Shown: piece by piece, positions 18,680 through 25,822 of the stretch
Layout: the number at the start of each line of letters is the position of its first letter
Numbering within the stretch: position 1 is the first letter of the stretch
IMG/VR virus record: IMGVR_UViG_3300025921_000067
Coordinates: 1 to 25,822 of that record
DNA: 25,822 nt
Strand: one strand, 5' to 3'
Origin: a virus
The notes under the pieces: model-generated
What the model saw: the letters and a program-made list of their open reading frames with translations, nothing else
Databases searched by the model: none
Told to the model about the DNA's origin: nothing
Translations under genes and position numbers: made by a program

Positions 18680-19753
18680 ATGCCGCAACCACGTTGGGCA
18701 CCGACCGATGCTGAACTGCGTATCCTGCGTGAGCACACTACCACTGAGGCCGCGCGCCTCATTGGTCGCTCGAAAGACACCATCCTTCGCGTGCGCCGCG
18801 AGCGCAACATCCCCGGCCCTGGCCGCCGGTCGGCGCCGCTGCCCGAAGAGGACGAGACCCCGGCCGAACTGCCTGAACTGAAACAACCCATCTGGAATAT
18901 CCCGGCCGATGCGCCGCTCGATTCCGGCATGTGGAACGCGCTTGAGGGCGTGCAGCGGCAGATGGATGCGCTCAATACCGAGCGTGACGAGGTGACGATC
19001 GATCTGCCCGACGATCTGCCGGTGCTGGTGGTCTTTAGCTCCGACTGGCACCTCGGACACACGTCCTGCCTCATGTCGAAGCTGCGTACCGACCTGGAAA
19101 CCATCCGCAACACGCCGGGCGTCTATACCGTGCTCGGTGGCGATCTGATGGATAACGTGGTGACGAGCGTCACGTCGCGCGGCATGAGCCACGAGCAGCT
19201 AACGCCGGTTCGGGTGCAAAAGGAGCTGATCCACGACGCCACGGCCTACCTCGGTGCTGAGAAGGTGCTGGCCATGATTATCGGCAACCATGAGCACTGG
19301 TCATTGAACTCGGACGACTTTGATCCCATGGCCTATTTTGCCAAGCGGCTTCGCGTTCCCTATATGGGCGCGTTTGGCTTCATCAACGTGGTGCTGGGTG
19401 GCATCACCTACCGGATTCTGGCCGCCCATCAGTTCCGCATGCGCTCATCCTTCAACAAGACGCACCAGGGCAAACGGCTCAATGATTTCCACGGCGATGC
19501 GGACGTGGTTTTTACGGGCCATACCCACGATTCCGCCATGGAGACCACGCACATTCGCCAGAAGTCCACGTTCATCGGCCAGGCCGGGACCTATTTGCGC
19601 AGTTCTCGCTACTCCAAGCAGCTCGGCTTTACGCCAGCCACACCGGAGATGCCGGGCGTGATCCTCTTCCCGAGGCGCAAGAAGGCGATCGGTGTCTATG
19701 ACGCGCTGGTCGATGGGCCGCGCATGCTGGCTGCGTTTCGCACAGGAACCTAA
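18680..19753 (+). CDS. Calcineurin-like metallophosphoesterase with N-terminal HTH-like segment (357 aa)
   Basis: The metal-binding motifs occur in order: VVFSSDWHLGH, LGGDLMDN, IIGNHEHW, a histidine in ILAAHQFRM, and VVFTGHTHDS. This is the full set of the calcineurin-like phosphoesterase fold, whose members act on phosphodiesters including DNA. The first 45 residues (TDAELRILREHTTTEAARLI then GRSKDTILRVRRERN) look like a homeodomain-like HTH that could direct it to DNA. It lies directly before the small terminase, where many phages place a packaging-linked nuclease. The start at 18680 is chosen because the in-frame TTG at 18638 falls inside the terminator. Substrate unknown. Confidence 0.85.
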   Translation: MPQPRWAPTDAELRILREHTTTEAARLIGRSKDTILRVRRERNIPGPGRRSAPLPEEDETPAELPELKQPIWNIPADAPLDSGMWNALEGVQRQMDALNTERDEVTIDLPDDLPVLVVFSSDWHLGHTSCLMSKLRTDLETIRNTPGVYTVLGGDLMDNVVTSVTSRGMSHEQLTPVRVQKELIHDATAYLGAEKVLAMIIGNHEHWSLNSDDFDPMAYFAKRLRVPYMGAFGFINVVLGGITYRILAAHQFRMRSSFNKTHQGKRLNDFHGDADVVFTGHTHDSAMETTHIRQKSTFIGQAGTYLRSSRYSKQLGFTPATPEMPGVILFPRRKKAIGVYDALVDGPRMLAAFRTGT

Positions 19754-19759
19754 TCCATT

Positions 19760-20371
19760 ATGGCCACTGAGAAGCGCGAGCGCTGCAAAGCGAAATCCAA
19801 GCGGAGTGGCGAGCGCTGCAAGCTCCCCGCCGTGCCGGGTTATACCGTCTGCCGTCTGCATGGCGCCAACCCCACCAATCCCGGCAAACCCGCACCGAAG
19901 GGCAATAAACGGGCGCTGGTGACCGGCGCACGCGAGCATATCGCCTATGACACCCTGACCGATGAAGAGCGCGCCCTGTGGCATGAAATCGACACCGAGG
20001 GTATCGCGCCGCTGGTCAACGAACTCAAGTTGCTGGAGATTCGCGAGCGTCGCATGATGCAGCGCATCGCCAAGCTGGCCAAGATCGATTTCATCCAGGT
20101 GCGCAAGACGCATCACGCAGGCATGGAAGCGGTCGGCGCATCCGACTGGCGCGAGACGCACAGCGAAGCGACCACGCTGATGATTCAGCGCATTGAACTG
20201 GCACTGACGCGCGTACAGGCCACCAAGCAGGGCGTGATCGCGAAGCTCATGGCATCGGCCACGGATGGCACCGATAGCTCGTTTGATGCGCTGGTTGCGA
20301 TCTTTAGCCAGGTGCGGGATATGCGCCGGGCCGGGAAGGAACGGGATGATGAAGATCAAAATCCTGAGTGA
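19760..20371 (+). CDS. terS: Terminase small subunit (203 aa)
   Basis: The N-terminus has a Cys/His cluster (RCKAKSKRSGERCKLPAV then CRLHG) followed by PAPKGNKRALVTGARE, the signature of many phage small terminase or packaging proteins. A long helical region follows (LLEIRERRMMQRIAKLA) and an acidic end. The protein recognises phage DNA ends or pac sites and presents them to the large subunit encoded 0.5 kb downstream. It starts six bases after the phosphoesterase stop. Its stop overlaps the next gene by about 26 bases. Confidence 0.8.
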   Translation: MATEKRERCKAKSKRSGERCKLPAVPGYTVCRLHGANPTNPGKPAPKGNKRALVTGAREHIAYDTLTDEERALWHEIDTEGIAPLVNELKLLEIRERRMMQRIAKLAKIDFIQVRKTHHAGMEAVGASDWRETHSEATTLMIQRIELALTRVQATKQGVIAKLMASATDGTDSSFDALVAIFSQVRDMRRAGKERDDEDQNPE

Positions 20372-20615
20372 TGGCACACCGATCGGCACGCGCGTCGTTC
20401 ACGCCGAAACTGGCGAGCCGGTTGAAGGCGTCTACTCGGTCGAATGGTCGCACACCGCTCCCGGTGATGTCGTATGCGCCACGCTCAAGTTCTTCCATCT
20501 TCCGGCTGAAGTGGTCGCTGATATGGGCGATGAGGTCGAGATTACGGCGCATGGCGATCAATATCGCGTCTACCAACGCGCGACGCGGAAGGAACAGGAT
20601 GAACCTGCCGAGTGA
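20346..20615 (+). CDS. Beta-rich hypothetical protein in the packaging module (89 aa)
   Basis: GGAAGGAACGGG precedes ATGATG at 20346. The product opens MMKIKILSDGTPIGTRVVHA and is mainly beta (EPVEGVYSVEWSHTAPGDVV). No known fold was named, but similar small proteins are common near terminase genes. It overlaps the end of terS in another frame and the beginning of the next gene. Confidence 0.55.
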   Translation: MMKIKILSDGTPIGTRVVHAETGEPVEGVYSVEWSHTAPGDVVCATLKFFHLPAEVVADMGDEVEITAHGDQYRVYQRATRKEQDEPAE

Positions 20616-20925
20616 GGTACGCGTCGGGCCGTATATCTACCCGGTTGAAGAGGATCAACGCATCAGCGAAGCGACCGGAACCTATGGTCGCATCACCTAT
20701 CAGCCGCACCGGATTACGCTCGACCCGAACACCACCGAGAGCCGGATGATTACCGTGCTCATGCACGAGGTGCTGCACGCCATCTTCGACTATATCGACC
20801 TCGATAGCCGCTTAGCGGATGGCCTCGACGAGACCACCATCACGGCGCTTACGCCGGCTCTGGTCGATACACTCCAGCGCAATCCTGAACTGGTGAAGGC
20901 GATCATGGACAGTGGCGCGGTTTGA
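20599..20925 (+). CDS. Small HExxH metallopeptidase-like protein (108 aa)
   Basis: GGAAGGAACAGG precedes the ATG. VLMHEVLHAIFDYID contains HExxH with aliphatic flanks, and an acidic LDETTITALTPAL helix follows about 25 residues later. The layout resembles small phage zinc-peptidase-like proteins (SprT/ImmA type) of unknown substrate. It lies between the two terminase genes. A structural role without catalysis is also possible. Confidence 0.65.
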   Translation: MNLPSEVRVGPYIYPVEEDQRISEATGTYGRITYQPHRITLDPNTTESRMITVLMHEVLHAIFDYIDLDSRLADGLDETTITALTPALVDTLQRNPELVKAIMDSGAV

Positions 20926-22129
20926 GTTTGGGGACTTTTCGGACGCGCAGATCAATTCGATAGCCGATAGCACGGCTCGCATCAACCTCTGGGAAGGCGC
21001 GGTACGTTCCGGCAAAACCATCTCGTCAATTCTGCGCTGGCTCGAATATGTCCGAACAGCCCCGCAAAACGGCGAACTGCTCATGCTCGGCAAGACCGAG
21101 AGGACGCTCGAACGCAACATCCTGAACCCGATCGCCGATATCGTCGGGCCGCGTGGCTGGAAGTACACCCGAGGCACCGGCCAGGCCAGCCTCTATGGCC
21201 GGCGCATTTTGATATCGGGCGCCAATGATGCCAAGGCTGAGGGCAAGATTCGCGGTCTCACGCTCGCCGGCGCCTATGGTGACGAGGTGACGCTCTGGCC
21301 GGCTGAAGTTTTCCGGCAGGTGATGATTCGCCTCTCGGTACGCGGTGCATCGGCGTTTTTTACGACCAACCCGGACAGCCCGTACCACTGGCTGAAGAAA
21401 GAGTATGTCGATCGTGCCGACGAGTTAGAGATCGCCGTCTTTCACTTCACGCTTGACGATAACCTGACGCTCGATCCGGCCTACGTCGCCGCGCTCAAAC
21501 GCGAATATACGGGCCTCTGGTTCAAGCGCTTCATCTTGGGCCTGTGGGTTGCAGCTGAAGGCGCCATCTTCGACATGTTCGATGCCGAGCGCCACGTCGT
21601 CAATACGCTCCCCGATCCGAAGCTCTGGACGACGGCCGTTGTGGGCACGGACTACGGCACGGGCAACGCGACGGCGGCCGAACTCAACATCGTGAGCGGC
21701 GGCCTCGTCACGGCAGCCCGCGAATACTACTACGACTCGCGCAAGTCCGGGCGCCAGAAGACCGACGCCGAATACGTGGCTGACCTGACCGATTGGGCGT
21801 CGGATCTCTACCCGCAATCGTGGGAGATCGACCCGTCGGCCGCATCGTTCCGGCTGGCCATGCGCAAGGCCGGTGTGGCCCGGGTGCATGATGCTGATAA
21901 CAGCGTGGTGGATGGCATTCGGGTCATGGCGGCGGCGCTCGCCAACGACCGGCTCAAGATCCATGAGTCATGTACCAACCTGATTGAACAGATCTACGGC
22001 TATGCATGGGATCCCAAGGCGCAAGAGCGTGGTGAGGATCGACCGATCAAACGCGATGACCACGCGGTTGACGCGGAACGCTATGCGGTGATGAGGCTAT
22101 TAGGCCGGCGTACCAGCCGGGCGGCATAA
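20912..22129 (+). CDS. terL: Terminase large subunit (405 aa)
   Basis: The ATPase half has Walker A (WEGAVRSGKTISS), Walker B (GAYGDEVTLW) and the motif FFTTNPDSPYHWL. The RNase-H-like nuclease half starts with VVGTDYGTGNATA, has WEIDPSAASFRLAM and ends with DDHAVDAERYAVM, giving the three acidic positions. This is the PBSX/SPP1-type large terminase that drives DNA packaging and cuts the concatemer. The start is GTG, overlapping the previous gene by 14 bases. The length is normal for the family. Confidence 0.93.
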   Translation: MARFEFGDFSDAQINSIADSTARINLWEGAVRSGKTISSILRWLEYVRTAPQNGELLMLGKTERTLERNILNPIADIVGPRGWKYTRGTGQASLYGRRILISGANDAKAEGKIRGLTLAGAYGDEVTLWPAEVFRQVMIRLSVRGASAFFTTNPDSPYHWLKKEYVDRADELEIAVFHFTLDDNLTLDPAYVAALKREYTGLWFKRFILGLWVAAEGAIFDMFDAERHVVNTLPDPKLWTTAVVGTDYGTGNATAAELNIVSGGLVTAAREYYYDSRKSGRQKTDAEYVADLTDWASDLYPQSWEIDPSAASFRLAMRKAGVARVHDADNSVVDGIRVMAAALANDRLKIHESCTNLIEQIYGYAWDPKAQERGEDRPIKRDDHAVDAERYAVMRLLGRRTSRAA

Positions 22130-22138
22130 AGAGGCGCA

Positions 22139-23701
22139 ATGTCCGACATGCTCACGGATCTCTCCTTTCTGGATATCGGGCAGCCCTGGCCACCCGCTTG
22201 CGAGCGCGAACGGCTCGATACCTATCGCAAGAACAAGGATCTCTGGAGCGGCGAGCATCAGCGCGTGTTCAACGACTGGGTGCGCCTGCTCCGTCAGGAC
22301 AATCTCGCGGCGCTGGAGATGATCTTCAACGCCTTCAAGCGGTTATCGACGGTTTGGGCCGATCTCTTGCTCGGTGAGCCGCCGGCCTTTATCGCGGGCG
22401 AAGAGGACTCGGACATTCAAAAGCGCGTCGAGCGCCTGATCCTCGAAACCATGTTTGTCATGACCGCCTATGAGGTGGTGCTCGATATCAGTCGCTATGG
22501 TGACGGACTGTTCAAGGTCACGCTAGAGAACGGCAAGGCGCGCATCGACGGCCAGCCGCCGTCGATGTGGTTCCCGGTCGTCAGTCTCAACAACCTGAAG
22601 CAGGTGCAATACCACGTCCTGGCCTGGACATTCGACGTTGAGACACAAGGCGTCATCGGCAAGAAAATCACGACCTACCTGCGAACGGAAATCCACTCCA
22701 AAGGCTCGATCGAGAATCGTCTCTATCGCCTCGAAGACGGCAAGATCAAGGCCGCCGTGCCGCTGGCTGAGTTCTTTCCGGATGTGCAAGAGGTCGAAGA
22801 GACCCGCATCGATGGTTTTCTGGTCATCCCGGTTGTCGGGCTGCGCACGACGGACTCCTACTATGGCATGGATGATTATAGCGACCTGATTACGATCATT
22901 CAGGAGATTGAGGTACGGGTCGCTCAGATCAGCCGCATCCTTGATAAGCATGCCGATCCGAGCATGTACGGCCCGGCCGATGCTGTCCGCATCAACCCAA
23001 CCACGGGCGATGCCGAGTTCGTGGGCGGCGGCAGTTACTACCCGACCGAAGACGGTGAGAACATCCCCGGTTACATCACCTGGGATGGCCAGATCGACGC
23101 GGCGTTTCAAGAGATCGACGCGCTGATGAAGCAGTTTTACATCGTCTCGGAAACCTCCCCGGCCGCCTTCGGCCAGATGGACGCCGGACTGGTGACGAGC
23201 GGCTCAGCACTGCGACGGCTCATGATGGCGCCGCTGGCCAAGGTCAATCGCGTCCGGCTCCGACTCGAACCGGCCTTGCGCGAAGTGATCGAGACGGCGC
23301 TCGAACTCGAAGGCGCGGCCAGTGGGACGCAAGTCGCGCTGGAAGACATCACCATTCGCTGGCGTGATGGCCTGCCCGAAGACCCACAGGAGATGACCAC
23401 GATCGAGGTGGCGCGCAAGGGCGCCGGGCTCACCTCCACCTATTCGGCCCTGCGTCGGCTGGACAACAGCACCGAGGCTGAAACCCAAGAGGAAATCGAC
23501 CGCATTGACGAGGAAGAGGCAAGCAGCGCCGGCGCGATGGGTGGCCTGCCCAATCTCCGGCTGCGCTTTGGAGGACCGAACGATGGCACGCAAGGCGACC
23601 AAGGACAAGCCAGTCAAACTGGACTTCCGGATAACGCCGGGGGCAATGCAGGCAATCCAGGCCAAACGGCTGGAGCTGGAGCGCAAGGTCCGGCGCGGTG
23701 A
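22139..23701 (+). CDS. Portal protein, SPP1 gp6-like (520 aa)
   Basis: It follows terL at ten bases and precedes minor capsid and scaffold genes. RLDTYRKNKDLWSGEHQRVF at the start, a clip/stem region in the middle and TSPAAFGQMDAGLVTSGSAL near residue 345 match SPP1-type portals. Portals form the dodecameric ring for DNA entry. The last 45 residues are a Gly/Gln/Asn/Pro-rich tail; this stretch is also read in another frame by the gene at 23583, which probably explains its odd composition. Confidence 0.85.
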   Translation: MSDMLTDLSFLDIGQPWPPACERERLDTYRKNKDLWSGEHQRVFNDWVRLLRQDNLAALEMIFNAFKRLSTVWADLLLGEPPAFIAGEEDSDIQKRVERLILETMFVMTAYEVVLDISRYGDGLFKVTLENGKARIDGQPPSMWFPVVSLNNLKQVQYHVLAWTFDVETQGVIGKKITTYLRTEIHSKGSIENRLYRLEDGKIKAAVPLAEFFPDVQEVEETRIDGFLVIPVVGLRTTDSYYGMDDYSDLITIIQEIEVRVAQISRILDKHADPSMYGPADAVRINPTTGDAEFVGGGSYYPTEDGENIPGYITWDGQIDAAFQEIDALMKQFYIVSETSPAAFGQMDAGLVTSGSALRRLMMAPLAKVNRVRLRLEPALREVIETALELEGAASGTQVALEDITIRWRDGLPEDPQEMTTIEVARKGAGLTSTYSALRRLDNSTEAETQEEIDRIDEEEASSAGAMGGLPNLRLRFGGPNDGTQGDQGQASQTGLPDNAGGNAGNPGQTAGAGAQGPAR

Positions 23702-23867
23702 GATAACCGATCGTCAGGCGTTCGCCGAGATGGGTATCGCGAATCTGACGCATGCGCAGTTCCGGCTTGATGATGGCGATTGGCGGCCACTGAGTGAGTA
23801 CGTATCGCAGCCCGCAGGATCTGCTAATTCAAACATACCAGCGGGCCTATCTGCGGATTCTCGATGA
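23583..23867 (+). CDS. Hypothetical protein overprinted on the portal gene end (94 aa)
   Basis: GGAGG (23570-23574) stands eight bases before the ATG, inside the portal gene. The first 39 codons share DNA with the portal C-terminal tail, and the last 24 with the minor capsid gene start. The protein begins MARKATKDKPVKLDFRITPG and has a basic helix (QAIQAKRLELERKVRRGEI), an ordinary protein-like composition. No family was recognised. A head-assembly role is likely from location alone. Confidence 0.65.
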   Translation: MARKATKDKPVKLDFRITPGAMQAIQAKRLELERKVRRGEITDRQAFAEMGIANLTHAQFRLDDGDWRPLSEYVSQPAGSANSNIPAGLSADSR

Positions 23868-24864
23868 CCTGATCGCCGCCGCTCAGGCCGATCGCTCCAC
23901 CGCCTATTATCAGGCACTCCAAGCCGACATCGAAGACATTCTACGCGGCTTGGATAGTCAGGCGCAGAGCTGGATCGAACAGCAAGTGCCGGCCATCTAT
24001 CAGGCAGGCATGCAGGCCGCGATTTCGGGTCTGAGCGCGGCGGGCGTCGAGGGCGTGGCCGTTTCATCGATGACCGGCATACACCGTACAGCGGTCGAGA
24101 TTCTGGCCCAAAACATGTACGGCGATCTGACCGGCGCCACGGCCACCATGGGCCGCTCGGTGAACGATCTCTTCCGGCAAGTCTCGCTCGATACCGTGGC
24201 GCAAAAGGTCGCGACCGGACGCACGATCCCACAGTCAGCCAAGGCGCTGCAAACGGCACTCGCAGACAAGGGCGTAACGGCCTTCACTGATCGTGCCGGC
24301 CGGGACTGGCGACTTGACAGCTATTCTGAGATGGTGGTCCGCTCATCGACGCGCGAAGCCACCAATCACGGCACAATGAACCAGTTGACGAGCCTCGGCT
24401 ATGACTTGGTGCAGGTCAGTTCGCACTTCCCGACCTGCAATATCTGCGCACCCTATCAGGGCCGGGTCTATTCAATCAGCGGTCAGGATCGGCGCTTTCC
24501 GCCGCTCTGGACCACCGTCTTCAGCGCGGGCTATGCCAATATCCACCCGCGCTGCTCGCATGTGGTCATGCCCTACGTCGAAGTCTTCGCCGATGATCTC
24601 GACGGTGATATCGCGCGCTCGAATCAGTCCTTCGATGTTGACCCACGGCTCGAAGCCGAGCGGCAAGCCTTCGCGAACGGACAGGCGCGGAAACGGGCCG
24701 CCAATCAGGACTTCAACCAGTGGCAGCGTTACCGTGAACGGCTGCCCAATGACGCGCCGACGCTGGCCGGATTCCGGCGCATGAAGGCGGCCAATAGCCA
24801 GCGCTATCAAGAGCTGCAAAGCCTCTATCGTGATGCAGGACAGGCGCTCAATGCCGCGTCCTGA
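23794..24864 (+). CDS. Phage minor capsid protein 2-like head protein (356 aa)
   Basis: The start is GTG (MSTYRSPQDLLIQTYQ), overlapping the previous gene by 74 bases. Residues about 185-265 carry the family core: VRSSTREATNHGTMNQL, GYDLVQVSSHFPTCNIC, APYQGRVYSISG and YANIHPRCSHVVMPY, with conserved Cys and His residues, as in phage_min_cap2 proteins. The rest is helical. It is thought to lie inside or at the portal vertex of the head. The position between portal and scaffold supports this. Confidence 0.85.
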   Translation: MSTYRSPQDLLIQTYQRAYLRILDDLIAAAQADRSTAYYQALQADIEDILRGLDSQAQSWIEQQVPAIYQAGMQAAISGLSAAGVEGVAVSSMTGIHRTAVEILAQNMYGDLTGATATMGRSVNDLFRQVSLDTVAQKVATGRTIPQSAKALQTALADKGVTAFTDRAGRDWRLDSYSEMVVRSSTREATNHGTMNQLTSLGYDLVQVSSHFPTCNICAPYQGRVYSISGQDRRFPPLWTTVFSAGYANIHPRCSHVVMPYVEVFADDLDGDIARSNQSFDVDPRLEAERQAFANGQARKRAANQDFNQWQRYRERLPNDAPTLAGFRRMKAANSQRYQELQSLYRDAGQALNAAS

Positions 24865-24865
24865 T

Positions 24866-24937
24866 GGGGATGCCAGGAACGCCCGACCGGTGCCAGTGCG
24901 CTGATCGGATACGGCGGTTCGATTCCGCCCATCTCCA
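24866..24937 (+). ncRNA. tRNA-like RNA without a D arm, between minor capsid and scaffold genes
   Basis: Acceptor GGGGATG (24866-24872) pairs with CATCTCC (24930-24936), including a G3-U70 pair; A73-CC follows. The T stem GGCGG/CCGCC with loop TTCGATT is perfect. A stem CCGGT/ATCGG (24887-24891 with 24904-24908) has a 12-base loop instead of seven. Only 14 bases join it to the acceptor, with no D stem. It starts right after the capsid stop and is followed by a terminator hairpin. Confidence 0.55.
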
Positions 24938-24941
24938 CCGT

Positions 24942-24965
24942 AACCGGCCCACGGCGGCCGGTTTT
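24942..24965 (+). terminator. Terminator-like hairpin behind the tRNA-like RNA
   Basis: AACCGGCC (24942-24949) pairs with GGCCGGTT (24956-24963) around six bases, then TTGTC. The stem is strong but the T tract short, so termination may be partial and allow expression of the scaffold gene. Confidence 0.55.
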
Positions 24966-25027
24966 GTCATATGCCACGGCGGCTAGCCGGTCATGGGCGA
25001 CGGCCCGAAAACGGAAGGACAGCACAC

Positions 25028-25630
25028 ATGGCCGAAGAGACGACGGCTGAGACGAACGATCAAACGACCGAGGATAACCAGACCCAGGACGGCGCTGGGA
25101 CCAATGCAGCCGGTGAACGCACGTTATCGCAGGCCGAAGTCGATCGCATCGTTCAAAAGGCCAAGCGCCAGGCCGCTGAGGCCGCGCGCAAGGAGTTCGA
25201 AGACAAGGCGGCACAGGCGGCCATGTCCGAGACCGAACGTCTCAAGGCCGAAAAGGACAGCGCGACCAAAGCCGCGCAAGCCGCCACCGAGGCCGCCAAC
25301 CAGCGCATCATCCGCGCCGAAGCCAAGGTCAAGGCGCTCGAACTCGGCTTCAAACCCGAGCGCGTCAATGCCGCGATGCGCCTGGCTGATCTGTCCGAGG
25401 TGACGATCACCGACGCCGGCGAACCAGAGGCCGACGCCCTCGAAGCGGCGCTCAAGGCTGTGCTGGCCGAATATCCCGAGTTCAAGGCGAATGCGACCGG
25501 CGCCAATATCGGCAGCGGGAGCAACCCGGCGAGTAGCGGGGCGACGCGCCTCGATACCGCCAACCTCTCGAAAGACGAATTCGACAAGCTCACCCAGCGC
25601 ATCATGCGCGGTGAGGTTGTGCGCCCATAG
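25028..25630 (+). CDS. Scaffolding protein, GP20/DUF4355-like (200 aa)
   Basis: GGAAGG lies about nine bases before the ATG at 25028. The layout is typical: an acidic, disordered start (AEETTAETNDQTTEDN), the motif TLSQAEVDRIVQKAKRQA, a long charged coiled coil to about residue 115, then a small C-terminal domain ending LTQRIMRGEVVRP. Such proteins assemble with the major capsid protein and leave the prohead. The major capsid gene follows after 13 bases. Confidence 0.85.
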   Translation: MAEETTAETNDQTTEDNQTQDGAGTNAAGERTLSQAEVDRIVQKAKRQAAEAARKEFEDKAAQAAMSETERLKAEKDSATKAAQAATEAANQRIIRAEAKVKALELGFKPERVNAAMRLADLSEVTITDAGEPEADALEAALKAVLAEYPEFKANATGANIGSGSNPASSGATRLDTANLSKDEFDKLTQRIMRGEVVRP

Positions 25631-25643
25631 GAGATAAACCCAC

Positions 25644-25822
25644 ATGCCAACCACGCAGACGACGGGAACCTCTGCCATCTCTGAGGAGATGAAGACCTTT
25701 TACTCGCGCCAGCTCTTGGAGCGCGCGCTGCCGGTGCTGGTGCATGGCCAGTTCGGCCAGCCGCGACCGCTGCCGCGCAACGGCGGCAAGTCGATCGAGT
25801 TCCGCCGCTTCAACGTCCTGAC
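25644..25822 (+). CDS. Major capsid protein, N4-gp56-like, 3' end outside the window
   Basis: TAGGAGATA provides the ribosome site. The 59 visible codons include YSRQLLERALPVLVHGQFGQ and NGGKSIEFRRFN, the start of N4-gp56-family major capsid proteins as I know them. It follows the scaffold gene, as expected. The gene continues past the window edge, so domain content cannot be checked. Confidence 0.8.
   Translation, partial: MPTTQTTGTSAISEEMKTFYSRQLLERALPVLVHGQFGQPRPLPRNGGKSIEFRRFNVL

Noticed and set aside
1-25822. CRISPR array, transposon or diversity-generating retroelement
   Set aside because: No regularly spaced direct repeats, transposase or reverse transcriptase were seen. The iterons at 11114-11202 are too short and close for CRISPR.

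Overview
The window is the interior of a temperate, tailed double-stranded DNA phage genome. It holds endolysin, holin, a candidate attP, integrase, repressor, replication genes, tRNAs, terminase, portal, minor capsid, scaffold and the start of the major capsid gene. Phage genes lie on both sides of the integrase and att site, so this looks like phage or circularised DNA, not an integrated chromosome copy. The DNA is GC-rich. Many genes are joined by ATGA, TGATG or TAATG start/stop overlaps, and TGA is a normal stop. The first gene ends in a FERARFE...LLGR tail of a type I associate with Chloroflexota, so a host in that phylum (Thermomicrobia-like) is my best guess.

Layout: 1-932 lysis genes, closed by a strong terminator (967-1003). 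1021-2284 a four-gene operon with a sigma-70-type promoter. 2225-2533 a candidate attP: integrase arm-type repeats around a selenocysteine-tRNA-like 3' half with UCA anticodon. 2553-5225 the minus-strand lysogeny block: a small XRE protein, integrase, a small ORF, ImmA/IrrE peptidase and the XRE repressor. 5226-5424 a divergent control region. 5425-7706 an early operon: leader peptide, Rad52-like annealing protein, a 511-base G-rich non-coding stretch, a protein with a RAMP-like glycine loop, and a coiled-coil protein. 7744-12600 replication and nucleotide genes: HTH protein, ECF-like sigma factor, C5 methyltransferase, DnaB helicase, an initiator with an origin-like array inside it, a DUF4406-DUF1599-like fusion, and a PD-(D/E)XK-like nuclease. 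12.6-17.6 kb holds about sixteen small accessory genes behind a TTGACA promoter and ends in an ArpU/sigma-4-like regulator. 17.6-18.66 kb is a tRNA and tRNA-like island with its own promoter and terminator. 18.68-25.8 kb is the packaging and head module, ending in the first 59 codons of an N4-gp56-like major capsid protein.

The signals most worth following are: (i) an 11-bp-phased iteron array followed by a 43-base all-purine run inside the initiator gene, a likely origin; (ii) the attP built on a selC-like tRNA; (iii) a recurring GAATC-N4-GATT element at four promoters or gene starts; (iv) several tRNA-like RNAs with intact acceptor and T arms but missing or abnormal D or anticodon arms, one of them with its own terminator between minor capsid and scaffold genes; (v) a phage protein with a GxGxxxxxGxG loop. 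All identifications come from reading the sequence; no database search was run.
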